Source: Thermococcus peptonophilus (GTDB lineage: Archaea; Methanobacteriota_B; Thermococci; Thermococcales; Thermococcaceae). From it: 64,000 nt of DNA. Location of the stretch: NCBI RefSeq assembly GCF_001592435.1, contig NZ_CP014750.1, forward strand, positions 1,612,001 through 1,676,000, read 5' to 3'. Shown here one piece after another: positions 1 through 11,018 of the stretch. The translations under genes and the position numbers were made by a program. Within the stretch, counting starts at the first letter, position 1, and each line of letters starts with the position of its first letter. Under the pieces are notes generated by a model, which saw nothing but the letters and a program-made list of their open reading frames with translations, did no database searches and was not told where the DNA came from.

Positions 1-1
1 A

Positions 2-499
2 TACGGAAAGGGCCTCTTCACTTTCTTGAAGGGGCCAAAGGAGAGGCTTTTCGATGTGGCGAGGGCTTATCCTAGGGAGTTTTTGAGGGGATTCTTTGAT
101 AGCGAGGGAACTGTCGGCTATAGCTCTAATTCTGCTAAATCAAACTTGTTTGTTAGCGCTGCAAACTACGACTTGGATGTTCTTGAACTATGCTCGGAGT
201 TGCTGGATGAGTTGGACATTCACTCCAAGATATACCTTAGGTCACCAAAGGGAACTCCTGTCAAAATACGTGGTAAATGGTATGAATACAAACAAGATTT
301 GTATGAAATCCGTGTTTATCGGAGAAAAAGCGTGTTAAACTACTACCTCCAGGTAGGGTTCACAATCCAGAGAAGGCAACAAAAGCTGGCACAAGCCCTT
401 TATGAGTTGGGACTACTTAATGAACAAACACAAACATCAATATACAAAAATGGCCTGGTAGCGGGGGGAGGATTTGAACCTCCGACCTCCGGGTTATGA
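2..499 (+). CDS. LAGLIDADG homing endonuclease-like protein, C-terminal part (5' end outside window)
   Basis: The frame is open to the left edge, so the gene starts outside the window. About 15 residues past a possible internal TTG at 26 lies FLRGFFDSEG, a good match to a LAGLIDADG motif (helix ending in an acidic catalytic residue and Gly). It is followed by the alternating strand/helix pattern of such domains, with a basic strand segment near IRGKWYEYKQ. The domain appears to end near LYELGLLNE (about base 425). Beyond about base 455 the frame reads through the 3' half of the tRNA gene on the other strand, giving the peptide GGGFEPPTSGL, a well-known artefact of translating a tRNA. So the true stop has been lost or the ORF has been joined to the tRNA by an insertion. 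It could be a free-standing endonuclease, or the remains of an intein or of an integrated element. Function is inferred from the motif only. Confidence 0.6.
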   Translation, partial: YGKGLFTFLKGPKERLFDVARAYPREFLRGFFDSEGTVGYSSNSAKSNLFVSAANYDLDVLELCSELLDELDIHSKIYLRSPKGTPVKIRGKWYEYKQDLYEIRVYRRKSVLNYYLQVGFTIQRRQQKLAQALYELGLLNEQTQTSIYKNGLVAGGGFEPPTSGL

Positions 500-533
500 G
501 CCCGGCGGGCACTCCTAGCTGCCCCACCCCGCT
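456..533 (-). tRNA. tRNA-Met(CAT), probably the initiator
   Basis: On the minus strand the gene begins AGCGGGGTGGGGCAGC at 533 and ends CCCCGCTACCA at 456, so the 3' CCA is encoded. The seven-base acceptor stem pairs fully and begins with an A-U pair. The anticodon CAT is complementary to 496-498. It sits on a stem closed by three G-C pairs (GGGCTCATAACCC), the feature that marks initiator rather than elongator tRNA-Met. The T arm GGTTCAAATCC is at 470-480. The 3' end faces the LAGLIDADG-like ORF, a usual arrangement where an element has integrated at a tRNA 3' end. Confidence 0.93.
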
Positions 534-565
534 GCTCGACCCGTTAGTTAGTGAACCGGAGAGGG

Positions 566-574
566 TTTATAAAT
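566..574 (+). promoter_or_regulatory. TATA box for the phosphomevalonate dehydratase genes (may also serve tRNA-Met)
   Basis: TTTATAAAT preceded by purines (GAGGG, BRE-like) lies about 55 bases before the ATG at 627. The element is nearly symmetrical and sits about 35 bases upstream of the tRNA-Met 5' end on the other strand, so it may serve both directions. Confidence 0.55.
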
Positions 575-626
575 TTTGCGGAGGCGGTTTTATAACGTTC
601 TCAGGCCTAATTATATCGGTGGTAGA

Positions 627-1787
627 ATGTACCTGACGAAGGAGGAGGAGCTTATTCTGGCCGGAGAGTACGGCTATGCACTGCAGAAGGCAATGGAGAT
701 ACTCGTGGCTTTGGGAGACATCTACGGTGCAGACAGACTCATACCGATCAAGAGCGCCCAGGTTGCAGGGGTCTCTTACAAAAACATTGGTGATGCTGGA
801 ATTGAGTTCCTGAGGGACTTTGTAGAGGCCGGATCAAAGGTCAGCGTTTACACAACTCTCAACCCGGCAGGAATAGGCGACGACGAGTTCATGGAAAAGC
901 AGATGGAAGTCCTTGAGCTTTACAGAAAAATGGGCATCGAGGTCACATCCACCTGCACCCCCTACTACGGCGCAAACCTCCCCAAGTTCGGGGATCATGT
1001 AGCCTGGAGCGAAAGCTCCGCCGTCAGCTTTGCAAACTCAATTCTGGGGGCAAGAACTAACCGAGAAGGCGGTCCCTCAAGCCTTGCCGCGGCAATAGTC
1101 GGTAAAACTCCAAACTACGGGTTGCATCTTGATGAAAACAGAAAAGCAACTGTGGTGGTGGAAGTTCAGGCCAAGGTGAAGAGTTTTGCCGACTACTCAG
1201 CTCTCGGTTACCACCTTGGTAAAACCCTCGGAAACGATGTCCCCTATTTCAAAAACCTGAAGCCAGAGAAGACCGAGTTCCTCAAGGAGCTTGGAGCGGC
1301 GATGGCCGCTACCGGCTCGATAGCACTCTACCACGTCGAGGGAGAGACTCCAGAGTACAGGGACGCTATAGCCGACAAGCTGGAGACGATAACCGTCGAG
1401 GACTCTGATCTAAAAGCCGTTAGAGAATCCTTCCAGGACGACTGGAGCGAAATAGGCATGATCCTTGTAGGCTGTCCCCACGCTTCCCTACCAGAGGTCA
1501 AAGAAATAGCAGAACTCCTGAGAATGCGGGGGAAGCCCCTAAAGATACCCTTGTTTATTACAGCAAGCAGGGCAGTGAAGGCTCTGGCGGATGCCCTTGG
1601 CTACACGGAAACAATCGAACGCTACAACGGGAAGATCATACCTGATTCATGCTTCGTCGTCTCTCCGATAAAGGGCTGGTACAGTGGAATAGCCACAAAC
1701 AGCGGCAAGTCAGCCTTCTACTTCCGCTCCTTCGGCTTCAGCGTGAGGCTTGACGACGTCGAGAACCTGATAAAGGAGGCCCCGTGA
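627..1787 (+). CDS. phosphomevalonate dehydratase large subunit (AcnX catalytic domain)
   Basis: 386 residues. This is the DUF521/aconitase X catalytic subunit. In archaea it works with the swivel-domain subunit encoded next door to dehydrate (R)-5-phosphomevalonate to trans-anhydromevalonate 5-phosphate, a step of the archaeal modified mevalonate route to isoprenoid lipids. Characteristic segments are NLNPAG-like TLNPAGIG, STCTPYYG, SAVSFANSILGARTNREGG and, near the end, a VGCPHASL cysteine and a DSCFVVSP cysteine; cysteines at these places hold a labile 4Fe-4S cluster in the family. The ATG at 627 is preferred over an upstream TTG (576): it follows GGTGGTAG and leaves a normal family length. 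The small-subunit gene follows at 1798. That the pair acts in the mevalonate pathway, and not as another AcnX enzyme, is inference from the lineage. Confidence 0.88.
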   Translation: MYLTKEEELILAGEYGYALQKAMEILVALGDIYGADRLIPIKSAQVAGVSYKNIGDAGIEFLRDFVEAGSKVSVYTTLNPAGIGDDEFMEKQMEVLELYRKMGIEVTSTCTPYYGANLPKFGDHVAWSESSAVSFANSILGARTNREGGPSSLAAAIVGKTPNYGLHLDENRKATVVVEVQAKVKSFADYSALGYHLGKTLGNDVPYFKNLKPEKTEFLKELGAAMAATGSIALYHVEGETPEYRDAIADKLETITVEDSDLKAVRESFQDDWSEIGMILVGCPHASLPEVKEIAELLRMRGKPLKIPLFITASRAVKALADALGYTETIERYNGKIIPDSCFVVSPIKGWYSGIATNSGKSAFYFRSFGFSVRLDDVENLIKEAP

Positions 1788-1797
1788 GGTGGTTGCG

Positions 1798-2199
1798 ATG
1801 AAGCTCAAGGGCAGGAGAATCGTTGGTGGTAAAGCCGAGGGAGAGGTAATAGTCTCCAGGAAGCCCCTCTCCTTCCTCGGCGGCGTTGATCCGGAAACTG
1901 GCATTGTCACCGACGCAGAGAGTGACATCAGAGGACAGAGCATAGCAGGTAAGATACTCGTCTTTCCTCGGGGTAAGGGCTCCACCGTTGGCTCCTATGT
2001 TATCTATGCCCTCAAGAAGAACAACAGAGCGCCGAGAGCGATAATCGTCGAAGAAGCCGAGACCATAGTCGCAACGGGTGCAATAATTGCAGGCATACCG
2101 ATGGTTGACGACGTTGACGTCTCGAAGCTCAGGCCAGGGATGAAAGTCCGTGTCGATGCCGACAGCGGCGAGGTCGAAATCCTTGAGGATAAGGAGTAG
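1798..2199 (+). CDS. phosphomevalonate dehydratase small subunit (AcnX swivel domain)
   Basis: 133 residues, the DUF126/AcnX swivel domain, partner of the preceding large subunit. The segment FPRGKGSTVGSYVIY is the family signature: a serine/Gly-rich loop that contributes to the phosphomevalonate site. The ATG at 1798 is chosen because GAGGTGG at 1786-1792 is well spaced for it; a GTG at 1789 in the same frame lies inside that ribosome binding site. Only about ten bases separate the two genes, so they are co-transcribed and presumably co-translated into a heterodimer. Confidence 0.88.
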   Translation: MKLKGRRIVGGKAEGEVIVSRKPLSFLGGVDPETGIVTDAESDIRGQSIAGKILVFPRGKGSTVGSYVIYALKKNNRAPRAIIVEEAETIVATGAIIAGIPMVDDVDVSKLRPGMKVRVDADSGEVEILEDKE

Positions 2200-2238
2200 G
2201 TTTTTAACTCTTCCCTCAATTTTCTTCCGGGAAGTCAA

Positions 2239-3543
2239 ATGCCGAGGGGAATATACGAGTGTGTAAACTGCGGCCACAGGGAGGTTCTGGATTCCACGGA
2301 ACCCGTGCTTGAGGGGGCCTGTCCCAAGTGCGGCGGCGACATGATACTGGTTGGCTATGCTGTAGGGGGGACAGAGGCCCCAGACATCCGTTCTGAAGAA
2401 TTGGGCACCCCTGGCCCAGAAGAGAAGGAAATCCGTCCAGAAGTCCTAAGAGAGTTACCCCACGGTCTCCCTCCAGAGGTGGAGGCAAAGCTGAATGAGT
2501 TCTATTCCCTCAGGTTTCACGGCTTTGACGGACACGTTGCAGTCTTTGAGGTTCTTGACATCTACGAAAAAAACTTTGAGAAAGTCCTCAGGGAGCTTGG
2601 GAACCTCGGCTACTGGGCAGCCCTTAAGAAAAGGGACGGCAGAGTCGTGCTGTTCGTCTTTCCGGCGGGAAAGATACCCCCCGACAACCCCTGGCTGCCT
2701 TGGCTCTTCCTCGTGCTTACAATACTCTCGACGTTCTTCGCTGGCTACTACTTGGCGCTCAACTACATTGCCACCCTTGACCACTACGGCCTTCCGGGCC
2801 TTAGAAATCCCTACATAATCGCGCTATCCTTCTCGGTCAGCGTGATGGCCATCATAGGCACCCACGAGCTCGGCCACAAGATAGCGGCCACCTACCACGG
2901 CGTCAAGGCGACGATGCCCTACTTCATACCATTTCCCAACATCCTCGGGACGTTGGGTGCGGTAATCAGGGTAAAGTCCCCTCTGCCGACCAGAAACGCC
3001 GCCATAGACCTCGGAGTCAGCGGGCCGATAGCAGGCTTTGTAGTCGCCGTGCCAGTGACGGTGCTCGGCCTAAAGCTCTCCGTACTGGTACCTGCGAGCC
3101 TGGTGCCATCAACGGAGGGAGGTATCTACTTCGGAACCAACCTGCTCTTCGAGGCCCTCCAAAGGCTGGTACTTAACGTACAGGGCGACTACGTGATTTT
3201 CCTTCATCCCGTGGCCATAGCAGGCTGGGTTGGAATACTGGTGACGTTTCTCAACTTAATCCCGGTTGCCCAGCTCGACGGCGGCCACATCCTGAGGGCG
3301 TTCATCAGCGAAAAGGCCCACAAGATGATAACCTACGCCGTGGCCCTGCTCCTCGTTGGGATGAGCTATCTCTGGAGTGGTTGGCTGATATGGGCTATAC
3401 TCATAATCTTCATAGGCTCCGCTGGAAACCCCGGGGCGCTCGACGAAGTTAGTCCTGTTTCAAAGGGCAGAATAGTTCTGGCTCTGGTTGCTCTGATAAT
3501 ATTCGTGATTACAGCAACTCCAAGGCCGCTCTGGACGGCTTAG
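2239..3543 (+). CDS. site-2 protease family (M50) membrane metalloprotease with N-terminal zinc ribbon
   Basis: 434 residues. An N-terminal zinc ribbon (CVNCGH near residue 8, CPKCGG near 29) is followed by a soluble region to about residue 150 and then by several membrane segments. The zinc site HELGH is at residues 209-213 and the second metal motif LDGGH near 346-350; both are complete, so an active intramembrane protease is expected. Family members cut membrane-anchored regulators or signal-peptide remnants; the substrate here is unknown. It follows the mevalonate genes by about 40 bases and may share their transcript. The zinc ribbon fusion could recruit a partner protein. Confidence 0.85.
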   Translation: MPRGIYECVNCGHREVLDSTEPVLEGACPKCGGDMILVGYAVGGTEAPDIRSEELGTPGPEEKEIRPEVLRELPHGLPPEVEAKLNEFYSLRFHGFDGHVAVFEVLDIYEKNFEKVLRELGNLGYWAALKKRDGRVVLFVFPAGKIPPDNPWLPWLFLVLTILSTFFAGYYLALNYIATLDHYGLPGLRNPYIIALSFSVSVMAIIGTHELGHKIAATYHGVKATMPYFIPFPNILGTLGAVIRVKSPLPTRNAAIDLGVSGPIAGFVVAVPVTVLGLKLSVLVPASLVPSTEGGIYFGTNLLFEALQRLVLNVQGDYVIFLHPVAIAGWVGILVTFLNLIPVAQLDGGHILRAFISEKAHKMITYAVALLLVGMSYLWSGWLIWAILIIFIGSAGNPGALDEVSPVSKGRIVLALVALIIFVITATPRPLWTA

Positions 3544-3551
3544 CCTTTCAA

Positions 3552-4103
3552 TTATTTTTCCTTTAGTATCTGCTGGATGTCGTAGTATATAGAGTCCCTC
3601 GATACTCCGAACATTCTGGCTAGCTCCGAGATGTTCAGCACTTTCGGGTTGTAGTTGAACTCCCTCAGAACACGCTCAAGGAGATGCCTCCTCTCTCCAG
3701 TGGTGAATTCGCTGAAGTTTTTCCTCCCAATGGGAACGTTGTAAACGGCAACAGCGACGCCGTAGGCCCTCCTCGTGACGGGAGTTACGTACGTGCCGAC
3801 CTCGAAGTCCACAACCTCGGCGTTCTTCGGCAGCTTCGAGTTGAGAAGCTCTAGGGCTTTGTTGAGGGCATCGGCCCTGTTCTTACCTGTTGAATGTTCT
3901 GCAATGATGCCCTTTAACATGTCTTTCTCATCATCTATGAGCACCGTAACCCTGAGGTTCATAAAAGCTCCAAAGCTCAGGGAAATCTTTGCGGATGATA
4001 TGAACCCATGGGTTGATTTGAGGGCCTTATTTGATAGTTCAACCACAGTACTTGTACAATCTTCAACATTGGCTGATTCATGTTGGAAATTAAGCAACCT
4101 CAT
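3552..4103 (-). CDS. helix-turn-helix regulator-like protein, divergent from pilin genes
   Basis: 183 residues. The last ~35 residues (ISELARMFGVSRDSIYYDIQ) form a clear helix-turn-helix of the site-specific recombinase/sigma type. The central region, with HSTGKNRADALNKALELL and strands around VTRRAYGVAVAVYNV, looks like an alpha-beta ligand or dimerisation domain; it faintly resembles the LeuA C-terminal regulatory domain, but I would not rely on that. The ATG at 4103 has a strong upstream GGTGGTGG. The gene is divergent from the class III signal-peptide gene at 4224, with 120 bases between them, so control of that gene and of itself is plausible. Ligand and targets are unknown. Confidence 0.6.
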   Translation of the reverse strand: MRLLNFQHESANVEDCTSTVVELSNKALKSTHGFISSAKISLSFGAFMNLRVTVLIDDEKDMLKGIIAEHSTGKNRADALNKALELLNSKLPKNAEVVDFEVGTYVTPVTRRAYGVAVAVYNVPIGRKNFSEFTTGERRHLLERVLREFNYNPKVLNISELARMFGVSRDSIYYDIQQILKEK

Positions 4104-4163
4104 GCCACCACCCCTGCTGATTGCCCAATATTGAAGGCCTCACCCTCAAATTTGGGTAGAAAG

Positions 4164-4173
4164 CTATATAAGG
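4164..4173 (+). promoter_or_regulatory. TATA box of the class III pilin-like genes
   Basis: CTATATAAGG, preceded by GTAGAAAG, lies about 50 bases upstream of the ATG at 4224, within the divergent region shared with the helix-turn-helix gene. A GGAGGTG ribosome binding site precedes the start codon. Confidence 0.65.
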
Positions 4174-4223
4174 GTTTTTGAATTGAAAAATAGAATGAAG
4201 TAACTCTTCGGAGGTGTTGTGAA

Positions 4224-4598
4224 ATGTTCAGACTCAAGAGGAGGAAGGGCCAGGGTGCCATCGAGTACCTCTTCATGATCGCGGCCGCCCTGGTTATAAT
4301 CCTGATAGCTGTGAGGTACGTCAGCCAGAGCGGAAGCCAGGCCAGCCAGCAGGGAAACCTTGCGCAGCTCCAGAGCCAAGTTGAGACAATAAAAGCCCAA
4401 CTTCAGGCCCAGAACAAGGATCTCACTTCAATAACCATACCTTACAATGCAACTACTGGTAAATATGATCCAAATGGTGGGTCCACAGCTACCTTTGATA
4501 ACCTCTATAAGGATTGCATGAAAGAATCAAATACCATCTCTGCTCTTACTAGTGAGCAGTCATGCCAGATTATCATTGATTGGTGGAACAGCCAGTGA
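4224..4598 (+). CDS. class III signal-peptide (type IV pilin-like) protein
   Basis: 124 residues. The N-terminus is a short basic leader (RLKRRKG) followed by QGAIEYLFMI and a hydrophobic helix of about 20 residues. This is the class III archaeal prepilin signal (Q-x-x-x-E core), cut by a FlaK/PibD or EppA-type peptidase. The remainder is a small secreted domain rich in Gln, Ser and Thr, with cysteines near DCMKESN and QSCQIII that could form a disulfide. It is probably a subunit of a pilus or other cell-surface filament. A second prepilin follows at 4653. Confidence 0.82.
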   Translation: MFRLKRRKGQGAIEYLFMIAAALVIILIAVRYVSQSGSQASQQGNLAQLQSQVETIKAQLQAQNKDLTSITIPYNATTGKYDPNGGSTATFDNLYKDCMKESNTISALTSEQSCQIIIDWWNSQ

Positions 4599-4652
4599 TC
4601 TTTGTTCCTCTTGTTTTTCTTAATTTCTTGTTTTTAAGTTGGGGGGTTGACA

Positions 4653-5048
4653 ATGAAGGCACAGTCTTCTCTCGAATACCTCTTCATGCTCGTCGCGATG
4701 TTTGTGCTCGTTCTTGGAACGCTTTTCGCCTATAATCAGGGTGTCCTTCCTCATACTATTCAAACCGGCGAGCAAGTCAGTTCTCTTTCCCTCCAGAACT
4801 CTGCCCAGTACATCATTGTCCAGTTCAATGCGACCGGGACTTGGGAAAACATCAAATCCAAGGCCGTTTCCATCTCGACCTCGAACGGCAAGACCACCTG
4901 CACAGTCCAGGGTACTTCTTACTCCGGCGATTACTCAGGTGTGATCAACTACGACACAAACGGAAGGAACCTGGGACAGATTTATGACGACTGCATGGAT
5001 GGCAACGATGAGGCGTGCAAGGTCATAATATGTGCACTGGGAAGCTGA
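4653..5048 (+). CDS. second class III signal-peptide (pilin-like) protein
   Basis: 131 residues starting at ATG 4653, preceded by GGGGGG; an in-frame TTG six bases earlier is less likely. The leader MKAQSSLEYLFML fits the class III prepilin consensus (Q-x-S-x-E) better than the preceding gene does. The secreted part has cysteines near KTTCTVQG, DDCMDGNDEACK and VIICALGS. It shares the DDCMDGN/KDCMKES pattern near the C-terminus with the preceding pilin, so the two are probably diverged duplicates. Major and minor subunits of one filament is a reasonable inference. Confidence 0.8.
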   Translation: MKAQSSLEYLFMLVAMFVLVLGTLFAYNQGVLPHTIQTGEQVSSLSLQNSAQYIIVQFNATGTWENIKSKAVSISTSNGKTTCTVQGTSYSGDYSGVINYDTNGRNLGQIYDDCMDGNDEACKVIICALGS

Positions 5049-5100
5049 TCCGTGCAAAACCTTATTAATTCTCCTCCCAAATTCCCGTAAGGTGGTGACA

Positions 5101-5661
5101 ATGGCGTTCCTCTCATTCGGCTCCAAAAAGGGTAAAGTCCAGAAGATGTTGGAGGAGAGTCAGTTCGACCTACTGCTCGAGGATGCGGTAAAGAACAAAA
5201 AAATCAGAGAAGCCCTCTTCGAACTGCTTTCTTCAAACAATCCAGGTATTGTCGGAGATGCCCTCCTGACGATAACAAACCTCGTTGAGAGCAACCCTGA
5301 TGTTGTCAAGGGGCATTTCAACGAGGACACCTTCAAAAAAATCCTGGGCCTTATAGAATCAAGAAACCCCTACGTCAGGGAGAACGCGATGACGCTAGCT
5401 TACGCTGTCGTTAAAACATACCTGGACCTTCTCAACAAATATCGGGCCTGGATAGTTGATGAGCTCGGTAAACAGCTCGAAACTGGAGACAAAAACCAGA
5501 AGGGATTCGCCCTCATGATCATAGGTGAACTTGGCCTGAGCGAGCTGTCGGACAAGGTCAGGGAATTCGTGGACGTCGAGGACAAGGTGATACTGCCCTT
5601 TGAGGGCAAGAAGTGGGTCAAGCTCGGAGATATAGCGAAGGAAGCTCTTGAAAAGCTTTGA
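5101..5661 (+). CDS. HEAT-repeat-like cytosolic protein, function unknown
   Basis: 186 residues, entirely helical in appearance, with repeating units such as REALFELLSSNNPGIVGDAL, NLVESNPDVVKGHF and IESRNPYVRENAMTLAYAV, resembling HEAT/ARM repeats. There are no membrane segments or catalytic motifs. ATG 5101 follows AAGGTGGTGAC. It follows the pilin genes and overlaps the ribosome binding site of the BofA-like gene, so it may be part of the same transcript. Scaffolding is the usual role of such repeats; nothing here fixes the partner. Confidence 0.6.
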   Translation: MAFLSFGSKKGKVQKMLEESQFDLLLEDAVKNKKIREALFELLSSNNPGIVGDALLTITNLVESNPDVVKGHFNEDTFKKILGLIESRNPYVRENAMTLAYAVVKTYLDLLNKYRAWIVDELGKQLETGDKNQKGFALMIIGELGLSELSDKVREFVDVEDKVILPFEGKKWVKLGDIAKEALEKL

Positions 5662-5671
5662 GGTGGGAAAA

Positions 5672-5908
5672 ATGCTGGAGCTTTTAATACTTCTTTTCCT
5701 CTTCATGGCGGTTGGATGGATTGTCATCAAGCTGACCCTGGCAATAATCAAGTGGCTGGCTCTGAACACGATAGCAGGTCTGCTGATAATCGGCCTCCTC
5801 AACTTCCTTGGCATAACTCACGTCCAGCTCAACCTCCTGAACCTTCTCATAGTGGCAATCGGCGGAATCCCTGGGGTTTTCATAGTCATCCTGCTCTCCC
5901 TTCTGTAG
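5672..5908 (+). CDS. BofA-like small membrane protein
   Basis: 78 residues, almost wholly hydrophobic: a first membrane helix, a short amphipathic link (IKWLALNTIAGLLIIGLLN), then a Gly-rich C-terminal helix with IGGIPGVFIVILL. That layout and the NTIAG and GIPG motifs match the pro-sigmaK processing inhibitor (BofA) family, common in archaea where no sigma factor exists. In Bacillus, BofA holds back a site-2 protease; an M50 protease lies 2 kb upstream here, but a functional link is only a suggestion. Starts ten bases after the preceding stop. Confidence 0.65.
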   Translation: MLELLILLFLFMAVGWIVIKLTLAIIKWLALNTIAGLLIIGLLNFLGITHVQLNLLNLLIVAIGGIPGVFIVILLSLL

Positions 5909-5916
5909 CTCCAAAC

Positions 5917-5926
5917 CTTTATAAAG
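5917..5926 (+). promoter_or_regulatory. TATA box of the release factor gene
   Basis: CTTTATAAAG lies about 50 bases before the aRF1 start and just downstream of the BofA-like stop, so aRF1 probably has its own promoter. Confidence 0.6.
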
Positions 5927-5972
5927 ACCCTTTTCGTGCCTATTTCAGCGAGAGAAGTTAGGGGTGATGCTC

Positions 5973-7220
5973 ATGTCTCACAAGTCTGCCGAGATGTATG
6001 AACTCAAGAAGAAGGTTGAGGAACTGAAGAGCTATCGAGGTCGTGCAACCGAGCTCGTAAGCCTCTACATTCCTGCCGGCTACGATATAAACAAGGTCAT
6101 GCAGCAGCTTAGGGAGGAGTATGGAACCGCTCAGAACATCAAGAGCAAGTCAACTCGAAAGAACGTCCTCGGCGCACTCGAAAGGGCAATGCAGCACCTC
6201 AAGCTCTACAGGCAGACTCCCGAGAACGGTCTGGCCCTTTTCGTTGGAAACGTGAGCGAGCAGGAAGGTGTGAGCGACATAAAGCTCTGGGCGATAGTTC
6301 CACCCGAGCCGCTCAACGTCAGGCTCTATCGATGTGACCAGACCTTTGTCACCGAGCCCCTTGAGGAGATGCTCCGCGTTAAGGACGCCTACGGCCTTAT
6401 AACCGTCGAGAAGAACGAGGCAACAATTGGTCTCCTCCGCGGGAAGAGGATCGAGGTCATAGACGAGCTTACTTCCAACGTCCCCGGAAAGACCCGCGCC
6501 GGTGGTCAGTCCGCGAGACGTTACGAGAGGATTCGCGAGCAGGAGACCCACGAGTTTATGAAGAGGATTGGGGAGCACGCCAACAAGGCCTTCTTGCCCC
6601 TCCTTGAGAAGGGCGAGCTTAAGGGCATAATCATCGGTGGCCCGGGTCCGACAAAGGAGGAGTTCGTTGAGGGGGACTACCTCCACCACGAGCTGAAAAA
6701 GAAGATAATCGGTGTTGTGGACATCAGCTATCACGGCGAATACGGCCTCAGGGAGCTTGTTGAGAAGGCCAGCGACATCCTCAAGGATCACGAGGCAGTT
6801 AAAGAGCGCCAGCTCATCCAGGAGTTCTTCAGGCACCTCGTAAAGGACACAGGCCTGATAGCCTACGGCGAGAAGGAGGTTAGGATGGCTCTTGAGCTCG
6901 GGGCAGTTGACAAGCTCCTCATCAGCGAGGGCTACGACAAGGTTCGCGTCAGGGCGAAGTGCAACAACTGCGGCTGGGAGGAGCTCAAGACCATGAGTGA
7001 GCAGGAGTTCCACGTTTACAAGAAGCAGTTGACCCACTGTCCCAAGTGCGGAAGCCAGAACATAACCTTTGAGAAGTGGGACGTGGCGGAAGAACTAATA
7101 AAAATGGCAGAGGAAAGCGGAGCGGACGTGGAGATTATCTCCCTCGATACTGAGGAAGGCCAGCAGTTCTACAAGGCCTTCGGCGGCCTTGGCGCGATCC
7201 TGAGGTACAAGATTCACTGA
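5973..7220 (+). CDS. prf1: peptide chain release factor aRF1
   Basis: 415 residues, the usual aRF1 length. It reads all three stop codons and triggers peptide release on the ribosome. Visible motifs are the stop-codon recognition loop TAQNIKS (about 53-59, the NIKS motif), YRCDQTF (about 119-125, the YxCxxxF motif) and the catalytic GGQ at about 177-179. A C-terminal zinc-ribbon-like insert has CNNCGW and CPKCGS. GTG 5964 and ATG 5967 are in frame, but ATG 5973 is best placed behind GGGGTGAT. The 3' end overlaps the convergent DapA-family gene by seven bases. Confidence 0.96.
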   Translation: MSHKSAEMYELKKKVEELKSYRGRATELVSLYIPAGYDINKVMQQLREEYGTAQNIKSKSTRKNVLGALERAMQHLKLYRQTPENGLALFVGNVSEQEGVSDIKLWAIVPPEPLNVRLYRCDQTFVTEPLEEMLRVKDAYGLITVEKNEATIGLLRGKRIEVIDELTSNVPGKTRAGGQSARRYERIREQETHEFMKRIGEHANKAFLPLLEKGELKGIIIGGPGPTKEEFVEGDYLHHELKKKIIGVVDISYHGEYGLRELVEKASDILKDHEAVKERQLIQEFFRHLVKDTGLIAYGEKEVRMALELGAVDKLLISEGYDKVRVRAKCNNCGWEELKTMSEQEFHVYKKQLTHCPKCGSQNITFEKWDVAEELIKMAEESGADVEIISLDTEEGQQFYKAFGGLGAILRYKIH

Positions 7221-8104
7221 TGGCTTCCAAGCACCTCTGCCAGCAGAGCTTTTATCTTTTCCTCGACTTCCCTTCCGTCCATCACATAAGGCGGCCTGAG
7301 GACGGGCTTTATCGAAAATCCCCTGGCTTTCATCGCGAGCTTTATGGCTGAGCCGAACGAGGAAGCCAAGTCGTAGACTTTTGAAATCTTTGCGAGCTTT
7401 CTTGAGTACTCGAAGGCCTCCTCAAAGCGCTTCTCGTTGAAGGCCTTGTAAAGGCGGAGGTGAAGCTCCGGAGCGAAGTTGGCACACGCCATCACCCCAC
7501 CGTCGCCGCCGAGGATCAGCGTGTTGAGGAGGTGCTGGTCGAGGCCGGTGAAGACCGCGAAGTCTTTTCTTTCCTCCTTCACATCAAGAATAACGTCCCT
7601 TATGTAGTTCACGCTGTCTATAGTGGCCTTGATGCCGGCAATGCTTGGATACTCAAGGGCGAGGCGTTTGACGAGTGGAACACTCAGCGAGTTCGCACAG
7701 ACGGGGATGTTGTAGAGTATAATGGGAATATCCGTTTTCTCGGCGACCGTTGAGTAGTGCTTAAATAGGGCTTCCTCGTTGAGGGGGCAGTAATACGGGG
7801 GAGCTATCACGACGTAGTCCGCGCCAATGTCCTGGGCGTGCTTTGTAAGTTCAACTACCTCAAACATGTTCGATGATGTTGCCCCCACGAGATAGAATGC
7901 CGAAGTTACGAGTTCCCTGCCTTTCTCGGCCAAAAACTTCCTTTCCTCCTTGCTGAGGCTTGTGAACTCTCCGGTTGTCGCGTTTATGAATATCCCGTGA
8001 ACTCCAACCTTCTGGAGGTAGTCGAGGTGCTCCTCAAGGGCTGAGACGTCTATTGAATAATCCTCGTTGAAAGGAGTAACAAGTGGGACTATAACACCGT
8101 GCAT
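7214..8104 (-). CDS. dihydrodipicolinate synthase/N-acetylneuraminate lyase (DapA) family aldolase
   Basis: 296 residues, full-length TIM-barrel. Motifs are the N-terminal [10 protein letters not shown], the phosphate/carboxylate loop TTGEFTSLS, the tyrosine of ILYNIP and the Schiff-base lysine of AGIKAT. The DapA glycine-rich segment around [17 protein letters not shown] is present. The substrate cannot be told from this; Thermococcales members may act as 2-keto-3-deoxy acid aldolases, and no other lysine-synthesis gene lies nearby. The ATG at 8104 follows GGTGATCCT. Confidence 0.85.
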   Translation of the reverse strand: MHGVIVPLVTPFNEDYSIDVSALEEHLDYLQKVGVHGIFINATTGEFTSLSKEERKFLAEKGRELVTSAFYLVGATSSNMFEVVELTKHAQDIGADYVVIAPPYYCPLNEEALFKHYSTVAEKTDIPIILYNIPVCANSLSVPLVKRLALEYPSIAGIKATIDSVNYIRDVILDVKEERKDFAVFTGLDQHLLNTLILGGDGGVMACANFAPELHLRLYKAFNEKRFEEAFEYSRKLAKISKVYDLASSFGSAIKLAMKARGFSIKPVLRPPYVMDGREVEEKIKALLAEVLGSHQ

Positions 8105-8214
8105 AGGATCACCGGGGGGATTACGTCAAAGGGGGTATTTTAGGGTTGGGGTTAAGGATGGTAAACTGAGCGGACTTCTGAGTGGACACAGTCAAAAGAA
8201 GACAAAAATGGAAA

Positions 8215-11014
<2,800 letters not shown>

Positions 11015-11018
<4 letters not shown>

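Noticed and set aside
456-499. Peptide GGGFEPPTSGL as a real C-terminus of the LAGLIDADG-like protein
   Set aside because: It is the translation of the tRNA-Met T arm and anticodon arm, a known artefact.
6150-7037. 295-codon frame opposite aRF1
   Set aside because: Antisense to the release factor; composition (Leu/Val-rich, few motifs) is that of a shadow.
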